DNA of 64,000 bases, taken from NCBI RefSeq assembly GCF_900105345.1, contig NZ_FNSN01000003.1:2232001-2296000 (forward strand), given 5' to 3'. Under the pieces are notes generated by a model. That model did not search any database. It was not told the DNA's origin and worked only from the letters and a program-made list of their open reading frames with translations. A program made the translations under genes and the position numbers. Source of the DNA: Arthrobacter woluwensis. GTDB lineage: Bacteria; Actinomycetota; Actinomycetes; Actinomycetales; Micrococcaceae. Of the stretch, positions 10,216-18,323 are shown in pieces (within the stretch, counting starts at the first letter, position 1; each line of letters begins with the position of its first letter).

Positions 10216-11730
10216 CTACTTGACGTCCTCGTCGACCCAGTCCATGGACTTGGTCACGGCCTTCTTCCAGAGGCGCAGCTGACGGTCACGCTCTTCGGCG
10301 TCCATCTGCGGCTCCCAGCGCTTGTCCTCGCCCCAGTTGGCGGACAGCTCGCCGAGGTCCTTCCAGAAGCCGACGGCGAGGCCGGCCGCGTAGGCGGCGC
10401 CCAGCGCGGTCGTCTCGGTGACCTTCGGACGCACCACGGGCACGCCCAGGATGTCGGCCTGGAACTGCATGAGGGCCTCGTTGGCCACCATGCCGCCGTC
10501 GACCTTGAGCTCCGTCAGCGGCACGCCGGAGTCGGCGTTGACCGCGTCCAGGACCTCACGAGTCTGGAAAGCGGTCGACTCGAGCGCGGCACGGGCGATG
10601 TGGCCCTTGTTGACGTAGCGGGTCAGACCGACGATCGCACCGCGGGCGTCCGCACGCCAGTACGGGGCGAACAGGCCGGAGAACGCCGGCACGATGTACG
10701 CGCCACCGTTGTCCTCGACCGAAGCCGCCAGCTGCTCCACCTCGGGAGCGGTGGAGATCATGCCGAGGTTGTCACGCAGCCACTGGATCAGCGAACCCGC
10801 GACCGCGATGGAGCCTTCCAGCGCGTAGTGCGCCGGCTGGTCGCCCAGCTTGTACCCCAGGGTGGTCAGCAGACCGTTCTTGGAGTGCACGATCTCGGTG
10901 TCCGTGTTGAAGATCAGGAAGCAGCCCGTGCCGTAGGTGTTCTTGGCCTCGCCGGCCTGGAACGCCGCCTGACCGAAGGTCGCGGCCTGCTGGTCGCCCA
11001 GGATGCCGGCCACCGGAACTTCGCGCAGCAGCTGCGAGGTGTGCACCTGGCCGTAGACCTCGGAGGAGGACTTGATGGCCGGGAGCATGGAGGCCGGAAC
11101 GCCGAAGGCGTCCAGGATGTCCTGATCCCACGCGAGGGTCTGCAGGTCCATGAACATGGTGCGGGAGGCGTTGGTGACGTCCGTGGCGTGCACGCCGCCG
11201 TCGACGCCGCCCGTCAGGTTCCACAGAACCCAGCAGTCGGTGGTGCCGAAGAGCAGATCCCCGGCCTCGGCCTTCTCGCGGGCGCCCTCGACGTTGTCGA
11301 GGATCCACTTGACCTTGGTGCCGGAGAAGTAGGTCGCCAGGGGCAGGCCCACCTTCTCCTTGAAGCGCTCGACGCCGCCGTCGGCCGCGAGCTCGTCCAC
11401 GATCGACTGGGTGCGGGTGTCCTGCCACACGATGGCGTTGTAGACGGGCTCACCGGTGTTCTTGTCCCAGACCACGGCGGTCTCGCGCTGGTTGGTGATG
11501 CCGACCGCGGCGATGTCGTGGCGGGTCAGGTTCGCCTTGGACAGCGCGCTCCCGATGACCTCGCGGGTGTTGTTCCAGATCTCCTTGGCGTCGTGCTCGA
11601 CCCACCCGGCGTGCGGGAAGATCTGCTCGTGCTCCATCTGACCACTGGAAACGATGTTCCCGCTGTGGTCGAAGATGATGGCACGGGAGCTCGTGGTGCC
11701 CTGGTCGATCGCGATGACGTATTCAGACAT
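10216..11730 (-). CDS. glpK: Glycerol kinase
   Basis: Phosphorylates glycerol to sn-glycerol 3-phosphate with ATP. It has 504 residues, the normal length. The FGGY fold is clear: N-terminal [20 protein letters not shown], then [25 protein letters not shown] (residues ~80-95), [19 protein letters not shown] and a C-terminal ATPase half. It is the last gene of glpD-glpF-glpK: GlpF brings glycerol in, GlpK traps it and GlpD oxidizes the product to dihydroxyacetone phosphate. ATG 11730 lies 27 nt from the glpF stop, with GAGAAGGAGAACGAGGA just before it. Confidence 0.98.
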   Translation of the reverse strand: MSEYVIAIDQGTTSSRAIIFDHSGNIVSSGQMEHEQIFPHAGWVEHDAKEIWNNTREVIGSALSKANLTRHDIAAVGITNQRETAVVWDKNTGEPVYNAIVWQDTRTQSIVDELAADGGVERFKEKVGLPLATYFSGTKVKWILDNVEGAREKAEAGDLLFGTTDCWVLWNLTGGVDGGVHATDVTNASRTMFMDLQTLAWDQDILDAFGVPASMLPAIKSSSEVYGQVHTSQLLREVPVAGILGDQQAATFGQAAFQAGEAKNTYGTGCFLIFNTDTEIVHSKNGLLTTLGYKLGDQPAHYALEGSIAVAGSLIQWLRDNLGMISTAPEVEQLAASVEDNGGAYIVPAFSGLFAPYWRADARGAIVGLTRYVNKGHIARAALESTAFQTREVLDAVNADSGVPLTELKVDGGMVANEALMQFQADILGVPVVRPKVTETTALGAAYAAGLAVGFWKDLGELSANWGEDKRWEPQMDAEERDRQLRLWKKAVTKSMDWVDEDVK

Positions 11731-11757
11731 GACTTCCTCGTTCTCCTTCTCGACCGG

Positions 11758-12507
11758 CTACTTGGCCACAGCCGTGAACACGATGGGCAGGTGGGCCGCG
11801 AATCCGGCGAGCAGGCCGCCGATGATGGGGCCGGCGATCGGGACCCAGGCGTAGCTCCAGTCGCTGCTGCCCTTGCCCTTGATGGGGAGGACGGCGTGAG
11901 CGATGCGCGGGCCGAGGTCACGGGCCGGGTTGATGGCGTAACCGGTGGGGCCACCGAGGGAGGCGCCGATACCGACCACGAGCATCGCGACGGCGAGCGG
12001 GCCGAGTTCGTTCGGCGAACCGCCGAAGCAGAGGATCACGAACACGAGCACGAAGGTGCCGATGATCTCCGTGACCAGGTTCCAGCCGTAGTTACGGATC
12101 GCGGGTCCGGTGGAGAAGGTGCCCAGCTTGTTGGCCGGGTCCGGCTCCACGTCGAAGTGCTGCTTGTAGGCCAGCCAGCAGACGACGGCGCCGATGAAGG
12201 CGCCCAGCAGCTCCGCACCCAGGTAGGTGAAGATGGATGCTGCGTCCACGGGGATGCCGGGAACGAACTCGCTCTTACCTGACGCGACGATACCGAGCGT
12301 CACGGCGGGGTTCAGGTGAGCGCCGGACTTGGCTGCCACGAAGACACCGGCGAAGACCGCGAGGCCCCAGCCGAAGTTCACAAAGAGGAACCCGGTGTTG
12401 TTGCCCTTAGTCCCCTTTAGCGCGGTATTGGCGACAACGCCACAGCCGAGGAGGGTGAGCATTGCGGTACCGAAGACTTCCGAAAGGAAGACGATTCCAA
12501 GAGACAT
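11758..12507 (-). CDS. glpF: Glycerol facilitator (aquaglyceroporin)
   Basis: MIP-family channel of 249 residues with six membrane helices and two half-helices. Both NPA boxes are present: GAHLNPAVTLG in the first repeat and GYAINPARDLGPR in the second; the Asp after NPAR is the mark of glycerol-conducting members. Two adjacent ATGs occur (12510 and 12507); AAGGAG ends 6 nt before 12507, which favours that one. It sits between glpD and glpK. Two hairpins lie between glpD and this start and may adjust the relative expression of the three genes. Confidence 0.95.
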   Translation of the reverse strand: MSLGIVFLSEVFGTAMLTLLGCGVVANTALKGTKGNNTGFLFVNFGWGLAVFAGVFVAAKSGAHLNPAVTLGIVASGKSEFVPGIPVDAASIFTYLGAELLGAFIGAVVCWLAYKQHFDVEPDPANKLGTFSTGPAIRNYGWNLVTEIIGTFVLVFVILCFGGSPNELGPLAVAMLVVGIGASLGGPTGYAINPARDLGPRIAHAVLPIKGKGSSDWSYAWVPIAGPIIGGLLAGFAAHLPIVFTAVAK

Positions 12508-12534
12508 CATTGACTCCTTGAGAGGTGCTGAACA

Positions 12535-12576
12535 CACCGGGCCAGCGCCCGGTGGATAAGTAGCCCCGAAGGGCTA
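12535..12576 (-). promoter_or_regulatory. Two intercistronic hairpins between glpD and glpF
   Basis: The first hairpin overlaps the glpD stop codon: TAGCCC (minus 5' arm, 12576-12571), TTCG loop, GGGCTA, i.e. a UUCG tetraloop. The second is CACCGGGC/GCCCGGTG (12554-12535) with a 4-nt loop. Neither has a U-tract, so mRNA processing or partial termination is more likely than full termination. Confidence 0.5.
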
Positions 12577-14331
12577 GGCAACCAGGCTGTCCAGCTGGAC
12601 CAGGTGCATACGCTCCAGGACAGTGGTCGCATGGTTGATTTCCGCCACGATTCGATCCTTGTCCCAGCCAAGCGGTTCTGACAAGACCTCGGCCGTTTCG
12701 CGGAGGAGTTCTCCCGTGACCAGGCCACGGAAAGCGAGGGAGGTGCGGCGGATGAGAACGTCCACGAGGTGGCCGATCTGCTCATGCTCCGCCATCCAGT
12801 GAAGTTCACGGACGCTCAGTTCGTGCGTGGAGTGCAGGAGGCGGTCCTCGCCCTGACCCAGGTACGCGATGACGTCGTCGGCGCGGGTGCCGTACCGGGT
12901 GAGGAGGCCGTCGACGCGCGCCGCGTCGAGCCCCGCCGCCGGGTTGAGACGCTGCTTGATCCACTGCTGCACACCGGCGTCGTCGGCCGGGAAGCCGACA
13001 CCGCCGCCGATGGAGAGCTTCGCCGTGGAGACCTTGCGCTGCACGCCGATCAGGCCGAGCACTTCATCGGCCAGGTGCTCGGAGAGCGCGCGGAAGGTGG
13101 TCCACTTGCCGCCCACGAGGCTGAGCACGGTGGCGCGGACGGCGCCGAAGTCCTGCTCGCGCTTCTCGATGCGGTAGTCGCGGGAGACGAAGCCCGGCGC
13201 CGTGTCGTCGTGGCGCGGGAGCGGGCGGACGCCGGAGAAGGTGTAGACGATCTGGTCACGGCTCACGGCGATGTCCGGGAAGACGTGCGCCACGAGGTCG
13301 AAGAAGTAGTCGATCTCCTCGTCGGTGCAGACGGCGTCCTCGTTCATGTCCGCGTTGATGTCCGTGGTGCCCACGAGGACGCGGTCGCCCATCGGGTAGA
13401 TGAGCACGATGCGGCCGTCTGTGTGCTCGAAGAAGATCTCGCGGCCGCCGGTGGCGGCGAGCAGCTCCGGGTGGTCCAGCACGATGTGCGATCCCTTGGT
13501 GCCGCCCATGAAGGTGGTCGGGGCGCCCAGGGCTGTGTTGCTCTGGTCCACCCACGCGCCGGTGACGTTGACCACGATGTCGGCGCTGAAGTCGAACTCC
13601 TCGCCGGTCAGCTCATCACGCAGACGCACGACGCCGGGGGCGGCCTCGGCCGGGCCGACGACGCTGAGGTAGTTGGCGGCACGGGCCTTGTCACCGCCGG
13701 CCTTGAGGCCGTCGTTGAGGACATCCAGAGTGAGGCGCTCCGGGTTGTGCACGGAGGCGTCGAAGTAGCTGGCCGCGTACTTGATGCCCGGGTTCAGGCG
13801 GGGCAGTTCCTCCAGGGCCTTGGTGCGGCCGCGGAACTGGTGGCGAGGCACGGTGCCGCCGTCGCGGGAGAAGGAGTCGTAGAGGCTCAGGCCGAGCTTG
13901 ATGAGGAAGGCGCCGCGTTCCTTCGGCTTGCCCTGCTTGTGCGTGAGGAAGCGCATCGGGGCGCTCAGGATGCCGGAGAAGGTGCTGAAGATCGGGATGG
14001 TGGTCTTGAGCGGCTTCACGTAGTGAGGAGCGATCTTCATGAGGCGATTGCGCTCGACCACGGACTCCTGGACCAGGCGGAATTCACCGTTCTCCAGGTA
14101 GCGGATGCCGCCGTGGATCATGTGGGAGGACGCGCCGGAGGCGCCCTGACAGTAGTCGCCGCGCTCCACCAGGACCACGTCGACGCCCTGGAGCGCGAGG
14201 TCCCGGAAAGTGCCCACCCCGTTGATGCCTCCGCCGACGATCAGCACCTTCGCTGTCGGCCTGGCGGCGATGGCCTCGACGGCCTGGCGGGTCTGGGGGG
14301 TGTTGGCGGATGCGTTCTGCTGCGTGGACAT
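12574..14331 (-). CDS. glpD: Aerobic glycerol-3-phosphate dehydrogenase
   Basis: FAD enzyme oxidizing sn-glycerol 3-phosphate to dihydroxyacetone phosphate and feeding electrons to quinone at the membrane. The FAD-binding motif VLIVGGGINGVGTFRDLALQ starts near residue 29, followed by the substrate-binding GASGASSHMIHGGIRYLENGEF and the conserved YTFSGVRPL near residue 365. It is 585 residues from ATG 14331, preceded by GGAGAAG; an in-frame upstream ATG lacks a ribosome site. First gene of the glp operon, divergent from a SorC-type regulator that probably controls it. Confidence 0.97.
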   Translation of the reverse strand: MSTQQNASANTPQTRQAVEAIAARPTAKVLIVGGGINGVGTFRDLALQGVDVVLVERGDYCQGASGASSHMIHGGIRYLENGEFRLVQESVVERNRLMKIAPHYVKPLKTTIPIFSTFSGILSAPMRFLTHKQGKPKERGAFLIKLGLSLYDSFSRDGGTVPRHQFRGRTKALEELPRLNPGIKYAASYFDASVHNPERLTLDVLNDGLKAGGDKARAANYLSVVGPAEAAPGVVRLRDELTGEEFDFSADIVVNVTGAWVDQSNTALGAPTTFMGGTKGSHIVLDHPELLAATGGREIFFEHTDGRIVLIYPMGDRVLVGTTDINADMNEDAVCTDEEIDYFFDLVAHVFPDIAVSRDQIVYTFSGVRPLPRHDDTAPGFVSRDYRIEKREQDFGAVRATVLSLVGGKWTTFRALSEHLADEVLGLIGVQRKVSTAKLSIGGGVGFPADDAGVQQWIKQRLNPAAGLDAARVDGLLTRYGTRADDVIAYLGQGEDRLLHSTHELSVRELHWMAEHEQIGHLVDVLIRRTSLAFRGLVTGELLRETAEVLSEPLGWDKDRIVAEINHATTVLERMHLVQLDSLVA

Positions 14332-14373
14332 TGCTTCTCCGGACTGGGTTTCACGTCGTTCCAGACGCCATGA

Positions 14374-14390
14374 CGGCGTCGTCCCCACTA
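14374..14390. promoter_or_regulatory. Inverted repeat in the glpD/regulator gap
   Basis: GACGCC-5 nt-GGCGTC, 43 nt upstream of glpD. A possible second operator for the divergent regulator. Weak, because short GC-rich palindromes are common in this genome. Confidence 0.3.
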
Positions 14391-14425
14391 TTCTTGGAAG
14401 GACTGAAAATTACCGTCAAGCAAAA

Positions 14426-14439
14426 TGCACAAACGTGCA
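14426..14439. promoter_or_regulatory. Putative operator TGCAC-AAAC-GTGCA
   Basis: A perfect 5+5 palindrome in the AT-richest part of the glpD/regulator intergenic region, 13 nt before the regulator start at 14452. Position and symmetry fit an autoregulatory operator for a SorC/DeoR-type protein that could also repress the divergent glp operon. Confidence 0.5.
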
Positions 14440-14451
14440 GAAGGGTGTGCC

Positions 14452-15396
14452 ATGCGCAAGGACGGCGACGTGCTGAAGGCCGCGCAGCTCTACTACCTGC
14501 AGGATCTCACCATGGACGCGATCGCGCGGGAGCTGCGTACCTCACGGTCCACGGTCTCACGTCTCCTGGCGGCCGCGCGGGACACCGGCCTCGTGCAGAT
14601 CCAGGTGCGCTCCAGCCTGGACATGGCGCCCGAGCTTGAACAATTGATCAAAAAACAATTCGGAGTGGACGCGCACGTCGTGCCCATCCCGTCGAGCGTG
14701 GGCGAGGCCGAGGCGCTCGACCGCGTGGCCCTCTACGCCGCACGGACGATCACCCCGCACGTCGACTCCAACTCCATCATCGGCGTCGCCTGGGGCGCGA
14801 CCATGAGCGCCGTGAGCCGTCACCTCACCAGCCGACCCACCCACAACAGTGTGATCGTCCAGCTCAACGGCGCGGGCAACACCCACTCGACCGGCATCTC
14901 CTACTCGAGCGAGATCCTCCGCCGCTTCGGCCGGGCCTACGGCGCCAAAGTGGAGCAGTTCCCGGTGCCGGCGTTCTTCGATCATGTGGAGACGCGGGAG
15001 GCGATGTGGAAGGAACGCAGCGTGGCCCGCATGCTCGACCTCCAGTCCCGCATGACGATGGCGCTGTTCGGCGTGGGCGGGATCGACGCCGGCTACCCCA
15101 GCCACGTGTACGCCGGCGGCTACCTCGAACGGCAGGACCTCGAATCGCTCGCAGAGCATGAGGTGGTAGGCGATGTGGCCACCGTGTTCTTCCGGGCCGA
15201 CGGGTCCACCGACGGCATCCCTCTCAACGCCCGCTCGACGGGGCCCAGCCACGAACAGCTGCGGCGGGCGCCCCGCCGCGTGTGCGTCGTGTCCGGACCG
15301 GGCAAGATCAACGGTCTCAAAGGGGCGCTCGCCGCCGGACTGGTCACCGAACTCATCCTGGACGAGAAGACGGCCCGGCTCCTGGTCGGCAGCTGA
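14452..15396 (+). CDS. SorC-family sugar-binding transcriptional regulator
   Basis: A 314-residue regulator. An N-terminal helix-turn-helix (about 19-45, with LTMDAIARELRTSRSTVSRLL) is followed by a SorC/DeoR effector domain (NagB-like fold) from about residue 60, with GVAWGATMSAV and a C-terminal VSGPGKINGLKGALAAGLV phosphosugar-binding turn. An in-frame ATG at 14425 exists, but AGAAGGG before ATG 14452 and the family N-terminus favour the latter. Divergent from glpD, so a likely glycerol/glycerol-3-phosphate-responsive controller of glpDFK. It is not a classical DeoR-type GlpR. Ligand unproven. Confidence 0.88.
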   Translation: MRKDGDVLKAAQLYYLQDLTMDAIARELRTSRSTVSRLLAAARDTGLVQIQVRSSLDMAPELEQLIKKQFGVDAHVVPIPSSVGEAEALDRVALYAARTITPHVDSNSIIGVAWGATMSAVSRHLTSRPTHNSVIVQLNGAGNTHSTGISYSSEILRRFGRAYGAKVEQFPVPAFFDHVETREAMWKERSVARMLDLQSRMTMALFGVGGIDAGYPSHVYAGGYLERQDLESLAEHEVVGDVATVFFRADGSTDGIPLNARSTGPSHEQLRRAPRRVCVVSGPGKINGLKGALAAGLVTELILDEKTARLLVGS

Positions 15397-15444
15397 GCGC
15401 GAGTCCCCCGGATTCGTGGAGACACCTTCGGTAGAGTCAGGAGC

Positions 15445-16281
15445 ATGAGTCACATCCCCTCCGTCGCCCTGAACAACGGCGTCCTGATCCCTCAGCTGGG
15501 ATTCGGGCTCTACAAGGTCCCCGGGGAGGATGTCGCGGACCTGGTTCCCGCCGCCGTCGACGCCGGATACCGCCATTTCGACACCGCGGCGATGTACGGG
15601 AATGAGTTGGCCCTGGGCAGGGCCCTGGGCGCGCAGCTGGAGGACGGCAGCCTGAGCCGTGAGGACTTCTTCATCACGAGCAAGGTCTGGAACGACCAGC
15701 AGGGCTACGACGCCACGCTGCGCTCCTTCGACGACTCGATGATCGCGCTCGGGCTGGACGTTCTAGACCTCTACCTGATCCACTGGCCCGTGGCCGGCCG
15801 CGGTCTGTACCTGGAGACCTACCGTGCGCTGGAGACCCTGTACCGCGAGGGCCGGGTCCGGGCGATCGGCGTCTCCAACTTCCAGGTGGAACATCTCTCG
15901 CGGGTTCTCGAGGAACGCGACGTCGTGCCCGCCGTGAATCAGGTGGAGCTGCACCCCTGGCTCCAGCAGCGGGATCTCCGGGCCTTCCACGCTCGGCACG
16001 GCATCACGACCGAGGCCTGGAGCCCTCTCGCGCGGGGCGCGCTCCTGGAAGACCCAATCCTCGCGGACGTTGCCGCCAAGCATGGCAGGAGCGTGGCCCA
16101 GATCGCGCTGCGCTGGCAGATCCAGGAAGGGATCGTCGTCTTCCCCAAGGCCAGCTCCCCCGAACGCATCCGGCAGAACGCGGACCTCTTCGGCTTCAGC
16201 CTGGACCAGGAGGACCTGGACCGGATCGTCGGCCTCGACCGGGACTTCCGCAGCGGCTCCCACCCGGATCAGGTGAAGTGA
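15445..16281 (+). CDS. Aldo/keto reductase
   Basis: A 278-residue NADPH-dependent oxidoreductase of the AKR5-like group. The catalytic tetrad is complete: Asp46 and Tyr51 in the DTAAMYGNE segment, Lys80 in FITSKVW and His113 in LIHWP. The C-terminal cofactor loop carries FPKASSPERIRQN. AGGAGC lies directly before ATG 15445, and TAGAGT (15432-15437) could be a -10 box. It is the first gene of a three-gene set; its stop overlaps the next ATG by one base (TGATG). Substrate unknown; family members reduce alpha-dicarbonyls and 2,5-diketogluconate. Confidence 0.92.
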   Translation: MSHIPSVALNNGVLIPQLGFGLYKVPGEDVADLVPAAVDAGYRHFDTAAMYGNELALGRALGAQLEDGSLSREDFFITSKVWNDQQGYDATLRSFDDSMIALGLDVLDLYLIHWPVAGRGLYLETYRALETLYREGRVRAIGVSNFQVEHLSRVLEERDVVPAVNQVELHPWLQQRDLRAFHARHGITTEAWSPLARGALLEDPILADVAAKHGRSVAQIALRWQIQEGIVVFPKASSPERIRQNADLFGFSLDQEDLDRIVGLDRDFRSGSHPDQVK

Positions 16282-17213
16282 TGACCCTCCAGAACCAATC
16301 CCTGCCCGACACCACCGGATTCATCTCCCCCGCGCTCGCGGATCGGGAGCGGTCCGCCGTCGTGGAGCTGCCCGGCGGCCCCGCCCGCTACTGGGAGCAT
16401 TCCGCCGTGGATCCGGACCCCGACACGAGCCGCACCATCCTGGTGATCCACGGGTTCCGCGGCGACCACCATGGCCTGCTGCGCCTGGTGGATCTGATGC
16501 CGGGTCACCGCTTCATCACCCCGGACCTGCCGGGGTTCGGCGCCTCGGAGGCGTTCCAGGACCGCGAGCATTCACTCGAGAATTACGCCCGGTTCGTGGC
16601 GGAGTTCATGGAGGCACTGGACCTGGGGCCCGACACCGTGCTCCTCGGCCATTCCTTCGGTTCTCTCGTGTGCAGCCGCTTCGTCACGCTGTATCCGGGC
16701 CGGGTCACTCCGTTGATCCTGATCAACCCCATCGCCGCGCCGGCTCTGGAAGGGCCCAAGGCCCTGCTGACCAAGCTCGCGATCGCGTATTACCGCGCCG
16801 CCGCCGCTTTGCCCGAGAAAGCCGGCCGAGCCCTCCTGGCCAATCCGGCGATCGTCCGCGTCATGAGTGTCACGATGGCCAGAACCAAGCAGAAGGACCT
16901 CCGCCGGTTCATCCACGCCCAGCACGACGCGTACTTCAGTGACTTCGCCAGCCGTGAAAGCCTGCTCGAGTCCTTCCGCGCCTCGGTCTCCGGCACCGTC
17001 ACCGAAGTGGCCGACCGGATCACCCTGCCCACCCTGCTGATCGCGGGCTCGACCGATGAAGTCGCCCCGCTGCCCGCCCAGGAGAAGCTGCAGGACGTCC
17101 TGCCGGACTCGCGGCTCGTGGTGATCGACGGCGTCGGGCATCTGATCCACTACGAGACGCCGCAGGCCGCCGCCCACTCGATCGAACTCTTCCTTCAGGA
17201 GCACCCCGCATGA
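16281..17213 (+). CDS. Alpha/beta hydrolase
   Basis: A 310-residue alpha/beta hydrolase. The oxyanion segment VIHGFRGDHHG lies at about 55-65 and the nucleophile elbow GHSFGS at 123-128 (Ser125). The acid is probably in AGSTDEVAPL, and the catalytic His is in DGVGHLIHYE near 285. ATG 16281 overlaps the preceding stop; a GTG one codon earlier is also possible. The following glycosyltransferase starts inside its last codons (ATGA, 4-nt overlap), so the two are translationally coupled. No signal peptide, so cytoplasmic. Substrate unknown. Confidence 0.9.
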   Translation: MTLQNQSLPDTTGFISPALADRERSAVVELPGGPARYWEHSAVDPDPDTSRTILVIHGFRGDHHGLLRLVDLMPGHRFITPDLPGFGASEAFQDREHSLENYARFVAEFMEALDLGPDTVLLGHSFGSLVCSRFVTLYPGRVTPLILINPIAAPALEGPKALLTKLAIAYYRAAAALPEKAGRALLANPAIVRVMSVTMARTKQKDLRRFIHAQHDAYFSDFASRESLLESFRASVSGTVTEVADRITLPTLLIAGSTDEVAPLPAQEKLQDVLPDSRLVVIDGVGHLIHYETPQAAAHSIELFLQEHPA

Positions 17214-18295
17214 AACTGGTGATCGACGCCCGGTTCACCCGCACCGACCACCACGACGGCATCAGCCGCTACGGCGCCAGCCTCATCGAGGCCTGTTCCA
17301 AGGTGGCGGACGTGACCATGCTGATCAGCGACGAGCGGCAGCTCAAGCTGCTCCCGGACGTCCCGTACGTGAAGATCGGAAGCCCACTCTCTCCGCTGGA
17401 GCTCTTCGTGGCGCGCGAGGTCAACAAGCTCGGCGCGGACGTGGTCGTGTGCCCCATGCAGACCATGGGCTCCTGGGGCCGGAAGTACGGGCTCATCCTG
17501 ACGCTCCACGACCTGATCTACTACGAGCACCCTGCTCCCCCGGGATTCCTTCCGGCGCCCGTCCGTTTCCTGTGGCGGCTGTACCACAAGGCGTACTGGC
17601 CGCAGCGGGTCCTGCTCAACCGGGCCGACGTCGTCGCGACCATCAGCCGGACCACGGAGTCCCTCATGGAGAAGTTCCGGCTCACCAAGCGACCGATCCG
17701 GATCGTGGGAAACGCCCCGCAGCCGGGCGCGGTCACCCGTCCGGAGGGGGTGGCACCGGTTAAGGAGCTCGTCTACATGGGCTCCTTCATGGAGTACAAG
17801 AACGTCGAGACGCTCATCCGCGGCATGGCGTCCCTGCCGGACTACACGCTCCGGCTCATGAGCCGCGTGCAGCCGGAACGACGCGCTCAGCTGGAGGCCC
17901 TCGTCCCGGACGGCGCACTGGTGGTGTTCCACAACGGCGTCACGGACGAGGAGTACGAAGACCTGCTGCGCCGCTGCACGGCCCTCGTGACACTGTCCAA
18001 GGCGGAGGGCTACGGCCTTCCGCTGGTCGAGGCGATGTCCCTGGGCACGCCCGTGGTGGTCGCCGACACCCCGATCTTCCGTGAAGTGGGCGGGGACGCC
18101 GCACACTATGTGCCGGCCGAGGACCCTGCCGCCTTCGCCTCCGCGGTGCGCTCCTTGGAGGACGACGGCGCGTGGCAGGCCGCCAGCCGCGCCTCCCTGG
18201 AGCAGGCGGCCCGGTTCTCCTGGGACCGTTCGGCGCAGGAGCTCCTGTCCGCGGCGGAGGAGGTCGTGAAGCTCCGGGGTTCACGGAACCGCTGA
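17210..18295 (+). CDS. Glycosyltransferase, family 4
   Basis: A 361-residue GT-B retaining glycosyltransferase. The N-terminal Rossmann half begins MKLVIDARFTRTDHHDGISR (acceptor loop). The donor-binding half has VKELVYMGSFMEYKNVETLI near residue 190 and the GT4 signature KAEGYGLPLVEAMSLGTPVVV near 265-285, whose Glu residues contact the nucleotide sugar. Coupled to the alpha/beta hydrolase by a 4-nt overlap. Cytoplasmic, no membrane segment. Likely builds a cell-surface glycan or glycolipid; donor and acceptor cannot be read from sequence. Confidence 0.92.
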   Translation: MKLVIDARFTRTDHHDGISRYGASLIEACSKVADVTMLISDERQLKLLPDVPYVKIGSPLSPLELFVAREVNKLGADVVVCPMQTMGSWGRKYGLILTLHDLIYYEHPAPPGFLPAPVRFLWRLYHKAYWPQRVLLNRADVVATISRTTESLMEKFRLTKRPIRIVGNAPQPGAVTRPEGVAPVKELVYMGSFMEYKNVETLIRGMASLPDYTLRLMSRVQPERRAQLEALVPDGALVVFHNGVTDEEYEDLLRRCTALVTLSKAEGYGLPLVEAMSLGTPVVVADTPIFREVGGDAAHYVPAEDPAAFASAVRSLEDDGAWQAASRASLEQAARFSWDRSAQELLSAAEEVVKLRGSRNR

Positions 18296-18323
18296 GTTCC
18301 GGACGGCGCTGAGATCCGGAGGG

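Noticed and set aside
16278-16280. GTG one codon before the alpha/beta hydrolase ATG
   Set aside because: Spacing from AGGTGA is better for ATG 16281; the difference is one residue.
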